9,549 bases of DNA. It comes from Leptolyngbya sp. SIO4C5. GTDB lineage: Bacteria > Cyanobacteriota > Cyanobacteriia > Phormidesmidales > Phormidesmidaceae. A model generated the notes under the pieces. That model had not been told where the DNA came from, searched no databases, and was given only the letters and a program-made list of their open reading frames with translations. This document shows, piece by piece, positions 7,541-9,549 of this stretch (the stretch's first letter is position 1; each line of letters opens with the position of its first letter). The position numbers and the translations under genes were made by a program. The stretch spans positions 1-9,549 of the forward strand of contig JAAHIC010000116.1 of the NCBI GenBank assembly GCA_010671965.1. The letters run 5' to 3'.

Positions 7541-7834
7541 ATGGCAAAGGCGATCGCGCTGTTGAGCTTACTGCTGTGGTTGGCGATCGCGGCTCCAGCC
7601 CAGGCGTTTTCTCGCTGTCAGAAGCAGACAGAGCCAGAAATTTGTATCCTGAGCCTCAAGCGCAGCGCCAAATACTACTGGCAGTATCGAGCTGAGGTCA
7701 GCATCGGCGGTGTCAAACGCCCGGTCGAGGTCTATGACTGTCGGCGGCGGATGCGGACGCGCTCAGACGGCAAGACAGTCTCGTTTCAAGCAGACGGACC
7801 CGGTTCCTTCATTTGTGGCTTTTTCAAGCAGTGA
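7541..7834 (+). CDS. Small exported protein with four cysteines, function unknown
   Basis: I do not recognise a named family. The 97-residue product starts with a clear signal peptide: MAKA, a hydrophobic core at 5-18 (IALLSLLLWLAIAA), and a likely cleavage after AQA (residue 22). The mature part is about 75 residues, basic (many Lys/Arg, including CRRRMRTR at 67-74), with cysteines at 26, 35, 67 and 92 that could form two disulfides in the periplasm or outside the cell. Near the end, PGSFICGFF resembles nothing I can place. The ATG at 7541 gives the best signal peptide; an in-frame ATG at 7505 would add 12 residues and has no better ribosome binding site. Only about 50 bp separate it from cobL, so it may be cotranscribed. 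Its TGA is overlapped by the GTG start of the lactonase gene. Two HIP1 palindromes lie within its signal-peptide region. Confidence 0.72.
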   Translation: MAKAIALLSLLLWLAIAAPAQAFSRCQKQTEPEICILSLKRSAKYYWQYRAEVSIGGVKRPVEVYDCRRRMRTRSDGKTVSFQADGPGSFICGFFKQ

Positions 7835-8721
7835 TAACTCCAGCCTATCCCGTTGAGAATGTTCTAACTGCCAGAGCCAGACTGGGAGAAGGGCCAACCT
7901 GGGATACAGCGCAGCAATGTCTCTATTGGGTCGATATTTACAACCACCGGGTACACCAGTTTGATCCAGTTACCGGCCAATCGCGCTACTTTGATGTGGG
8001 CCAGGTAGTCGGCTGCTTGGCGATCGCTGCCGCCCGTCGCCTGCTCCTCGCCCTGCGCCATGAACTCGCTATTCTAAACCTGGAAACAGGACACCTCAGC
8101 CCTCTCCTTTCCCTAGAAGCCGATAAGCCCCACAACCGTTTCAATGACGGGAAGTGCGATGTCGCGGGGCGGTTCTGGTTCGGCTCTATGTCTACCCAGG
8201 GACCAGAAGCAAGCCTTTATCGCTACGATCCCGACGGTTCGTTACATCCTATGGAAACTGGATTAACCATCTCGAACGGCATCGGCTGGAGTCCAGACAA
8301 TCAGGTCTTTTACCTAACTGACTCAGCTCAAAAGATCATTTATGCCTATGAGTTTGATTTAGCCAGCGGCGCGATCGCCCAGCGGCGCGTCTTCATTGAC
8401 TTGCGGCCAGCGGCGCTGACGCCGGATGGTTTGACGGTAGATGCCGAAGGCTGTCTTTGGTCAGCTATGTGGGACGGCTGGTGCGTGATCCGTTTTAGTC
8501 CCCAGGGGGAGGAAATGGCTCGTTTTTCTCTCCCTGTCCAGCGCCCAACCGCCTGCACCTTTGGCGGTCGTGACTTGAAGACCCTGTATGTGACTACGGC
8601 TTCGGTGGGGTTGAGTGAGGCCGAAATTCAGAACAGCATAGCCTCTGGTGACTTGTTCTGTATTCAAACAGATGTCGCTGGTTTACCCAGCAGTGCTTTC
8701 GCCGGACGGCTAGAGCCGTAG
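7831..8721 (+). CDS. SMP-30/gluconolactonase/LRE family protein (sugar lactonase)
   Basis: Six-bladed beta-propeller of the SMP-30 (regucalcin)/gluconolactonase family, which hydrolyses aldonolactones with one divalent metal. From the GTG at 7831 it has 296 residues, the normal length. The metal and substrate residues of human SMP-30 can be traced: Glu20 in LGEGPTWD (for E18), Arg103 and Asn105 in NRFNDGK (for R101 and N103), Asn149 in ISNGIGWSPDN (for N154) and Asp199 in TPDGLTVD (for D204). All are kept, so an active enzyme is expected; the natural lactone is unknown. Blade motifs include CLYWVDIYNHRVHQFDP and GRFWFGSM. An upstream TTG (7813) adds 6 residues that merely overlap the preceding gene; GTG at 7831 gives the common 4-base GTGA overlap instead. 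No signal peptide is seen, so it is probably cytosolic although its partner gene encodes an exported protein. Confidence 0.92.
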   Translation: MITPAYPVENVLTARARLGEGPTWDTAQQCLYWVDIYNHRVHQFDPVTGQSRYFDVGQVVGCLAIAAARRLLLALRHELAILNLETGHLSPLLSLEADKPHNRFNDGKCDVAGRFWFGSMSTQGPEASLYRYDPDGSLHPMETGLTISNGIGWSPDNQVFYLTDSAQKIIYAYEFDLASGAIAQRRVFIDLRPAALTPDGLTVDAEGCLWSAMWDGWCVIRFSPQGEEMARFSLPVQRPTACTFGGRDLKTLYVTTASVGLSEAEIQNSIASGDLFCIQTDVAGLPSSAFAGRLEP

Positions 8722-8758
8722 GCTTTAATCTACAGGTACTATGGACGAGGAAAAAAGG

Positions 8759-9031
8759 ATGCAGCGAGTTGAGCTAATTGTCCACGGCGTAGTGCAGGGA
8801 GTGGGCTTTCGCTATCACACCTGTCAACAGGCGCTGCAAATGGGCCTCAGCGGTTATGTGAAAAATCTGGCTGACGGTACCGTTGAAATCGTCGCTGAAG
8901 GCGATAGCCAGACCTTGCAGTCGCTTGTAGCTTGGGCACAGCAGGGGCCAACCGCTGCCCGCGTCACCCAGGTTGAGTCAGCTGCAAAAGTCGCGACGGG
9001 AGAATTCGATAGCTTCGCGATCGCTCACTAA
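8759..9031 (+). CDS. acyP: Acylphosphatase
   Basis: Small cytosolic enzyme that hydrolyses the carboxyl-phosphate bond of acylphosphates. The product from 8759 is 90 residues, typical for the family. The signature VHGVVQGVGFRYHTCQQA (8-25) contains the catalytic Arg18, and GLSGYVKNLADGTVEIVAEG (29-48) holds the catalytic Asn36. The C-terminus FDSFAI is as expected. GAGG is placed 8 bases before the ATG at 8759, a good ribosome binding site. An ATG at 8741 would add MDEEKR, which is not part of the fold, but it cannot be excluded. The gene starts 37 bp after the lactonase and is probably the last of the plus-strand run. It lies just before an intergenic region rich in inverted repeats. The physiological role of bacterial acylphosphatases is poorly defined. 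Confidence 0.93.
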   Translation: MQRVELIVHGVVQGVGFRYHTCQQALQMGLSGYVKNLADGTVEIVAEGDSQTLQSLVAWAQQGPTAARVTQVESAAKVATGEFDSFAIAH

Positions 9032-9063
9032 GTCAATCTGATGATCTATAAGATGCATTTCGA

Positions 9064-9103
9064 CGCTCAATACTTAATCCGTGGCTAAGCAGAGGGTTGA
9101 GCG
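9064..9103. repeat. Inverted repeat with nested inner stem downstream of the acylphosphatase gene
   Basis: A perfect 7-bp inverted repeat, CGCTCAA (9064-9070) and TTGAGCG (9097-9103), encloses a second short pair, CTTA (9073-9076) and TAAG (9086-9089), with a 9-base loop. Together they could fold as one stem with internal loops. No T-run follows on either strand, so it is not a classical intrinsic terminator. It begins 33 bp after the acylphosphatase stop. Confidence 0.5.
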
Positions 9104-9105
9104 AA

Positions 9106-9135
9106 TTCGTTCACGAAGTGTCTCCCGAAGGGAGA
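9106..9135. repeat. Tandem hairpin palindromes, cyanobacterial interspersed-repeat-like
   Basis: Two adjacent hairpins are visible. The first is TTCGT-TC-ACGAA (9106-9117), and the second is TCTCCC-GAA-GGGAGA (9121-9135). The second, with its CGAAGGGAGA core, resembles short palindromic repeats I associate with intergenic regions of many cyanobacteria; this likeness is from memory. It may act as a bidirectional transcript end between the convergent acylphosphatase and histidine kinase genes, although no T-tract follows. Confidence 0.5.
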
Positions 9136-9174
9136 AAACCCGGCAATCTAAATCGGACTTGATTTGGCTTCTCC
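9131..9174. repeat. Nested inverted repeat, alternative pairing partner of the upstream hairpin
   Basis: GGAGAA (9131-9136) can pair with TTCTCC (9169-9174), enclosing an inner stem of CTAAATC (9148-9154) with GATTTGG (9161-9167; one G-T wobble) and a 6-base loop. The left arm overlaps the GGGAGA arm of the preceding hairpin (9130-9135), so the two structures would exclude each other. It ends 10 bp from the histidine kinase stop. Confidence 0.35.
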
Positions 9175-9184
9175 TGCTGAGTGA

Positions 9185-9549
9185 TTAGGATTCAACGGCG
9201 GCCTGAGCCACGGCCTGAGATGCCTGAACCGTGGGGATCAAAATCGTAAAAAGGCTGCCCTGACCTAGCTCCGACTCGCAGATCAGTTTGCCGCCATGCC
9301 GCTCGGTTACCACCTGATAGCTAATAGAAAGCCCCATGCCTGTGCCTTTGCCTACAGGTTTAGTCGTGAAGAACGGATCAAAGAGCCGCTGCCTAACCGT
9401 GTCAGACATGCCCCAGGCATTATCTGATACCATAATCTTTACCTGATTGTCCTCTGTCGGTTCGGTCACGAGGCAAATTACCGGCTCAAAGTCTGTTTCT
9501 GCTAGACAGCGTTCCTCCAAGGCATCGATGGCATTCGACAAAATATTCA
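9185..9549 (-). CDS. Sensor histidine kinase, C-terminal HATPase domain (partial, N-terminus outside the window)
   Basis: C-terminal part of a two-component sensor kinase; the gene starts beyond base 9549. The visible 121 or so residues are the ATP-binding HATPase_c domain. It begins within the N box (NILSNAIDALEE), continues with the G1 box VSDNAWGM, the F box LFDPFFTTKPVG, the G2 box GKGTGMGLSI, and the end of the domain GGKLICESELGQGSLFTILIP. An Ala/Gln/Val-rich tail of about 15 residues follows, and no receiver domain comes after it. In G1 the usual DNGxG reads DNAWG, so the first glycine is alanine; similar DNAxG forms occur in other kinases, so it need not be inactive. The TTG codon at 9539-9541 lies within the N box and is not a real start. 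The sensed signal, H box and any partner regulator are outside the window. Confidence 0.93.
   Translation of the reverse strand, partial: NILSNAIDALEERCLAETDFEPVICLVTEPTEDNQVKIMVSDNAWGMSDTVRQRLFDPFFTTKPVGKGTGMGLSISYQVVTERHGGKLICESELGQGSLFTILIPTVQASQAVAQAAVES

Noticed and set aside
1..9549. CRISPR arrays, tRNA or rRNA genes, transposases, phage genes, toxin-antitoxin or defence modules
   Set aside because: Reading both strands showed no regularly spaced repeats, no cloverleaf-like sequence and no proteins of these classes. The genes seen are metabolic and housekeeping.

Overview
The window looks like chromosomal DNA of a cyanobacterium. The strongest sign is the octamer GCGATCGC (HIP1, the highly iterated palindrome of cyanobacteria), which I count at 19 places in 9.5 kb, about one per 500 bp. 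A random sequence would have roughly one per 65 kb. A DUF4168-type exported protein and an Obg GTPase without the C-terminal OCT domain fit the same assignment. I cannot name the genus; moderate GC and HIP1 density would suit a Leptolyngbya- or Synechococcus-like lineage. The content is mostly housekeeping and metabolic, with no phage, transposase, CRISPR or defence genes, and I did not find a convincing undescribed system.

Layout, left to right. Bases 1-208 hold only a doubtful open frame. Two plus-strand genes follow: an MFS exporter of the DHA3/EntS-like type (209-1666) and a GT4 glycosyltransferase (1773-2924) that may be the cyanobacterial digalactosyldiacylglycerol synthase. The glycosyltransferase converges, with 9 bp between stops, on a minus-strand cluster that reads holA (5585-4605), a DUF4168 protein (4546-3980) and obgE (3980-2934). 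The last two are joined by a TAATG stop/start overlap. This cluster combines the replication clamp-loader delta subunit with a ribosome-assembly GTPase.

Divergent from holA, about 40 bp away, starts a plus-strand run. It begins with cbiC/cobH and cbiET/cobL, overlapping by ATGA, which carry out three steps of corrin-ring synthesis (C5 methylation, C15 methylation with decarboxylation, and the C11-to-C12 methyl shift). Next come a small exported four-cysteine protein (7541-7834), an SMP-30/gluconolactonase-type lactonase that overlaps it by GTGA (7831-8721), and an acylphosphatase (8759-9031). The 153 bp after that is packed with inverted repeats. The window ends inside the catalytic domain of a minus-strand histidine kinase (9185-9549, partial).

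Several longest-frame starts are probably too long; shorter starts were chosen for holA, cbiC, the lactonase, the small protein and the acylphosphatase, with reasons in each entry. The best second-look items are the inverted-repeat cluster at 9064-9174, the coupled small-protein/lactonase pair, and the DUF4168-obgE coupling.
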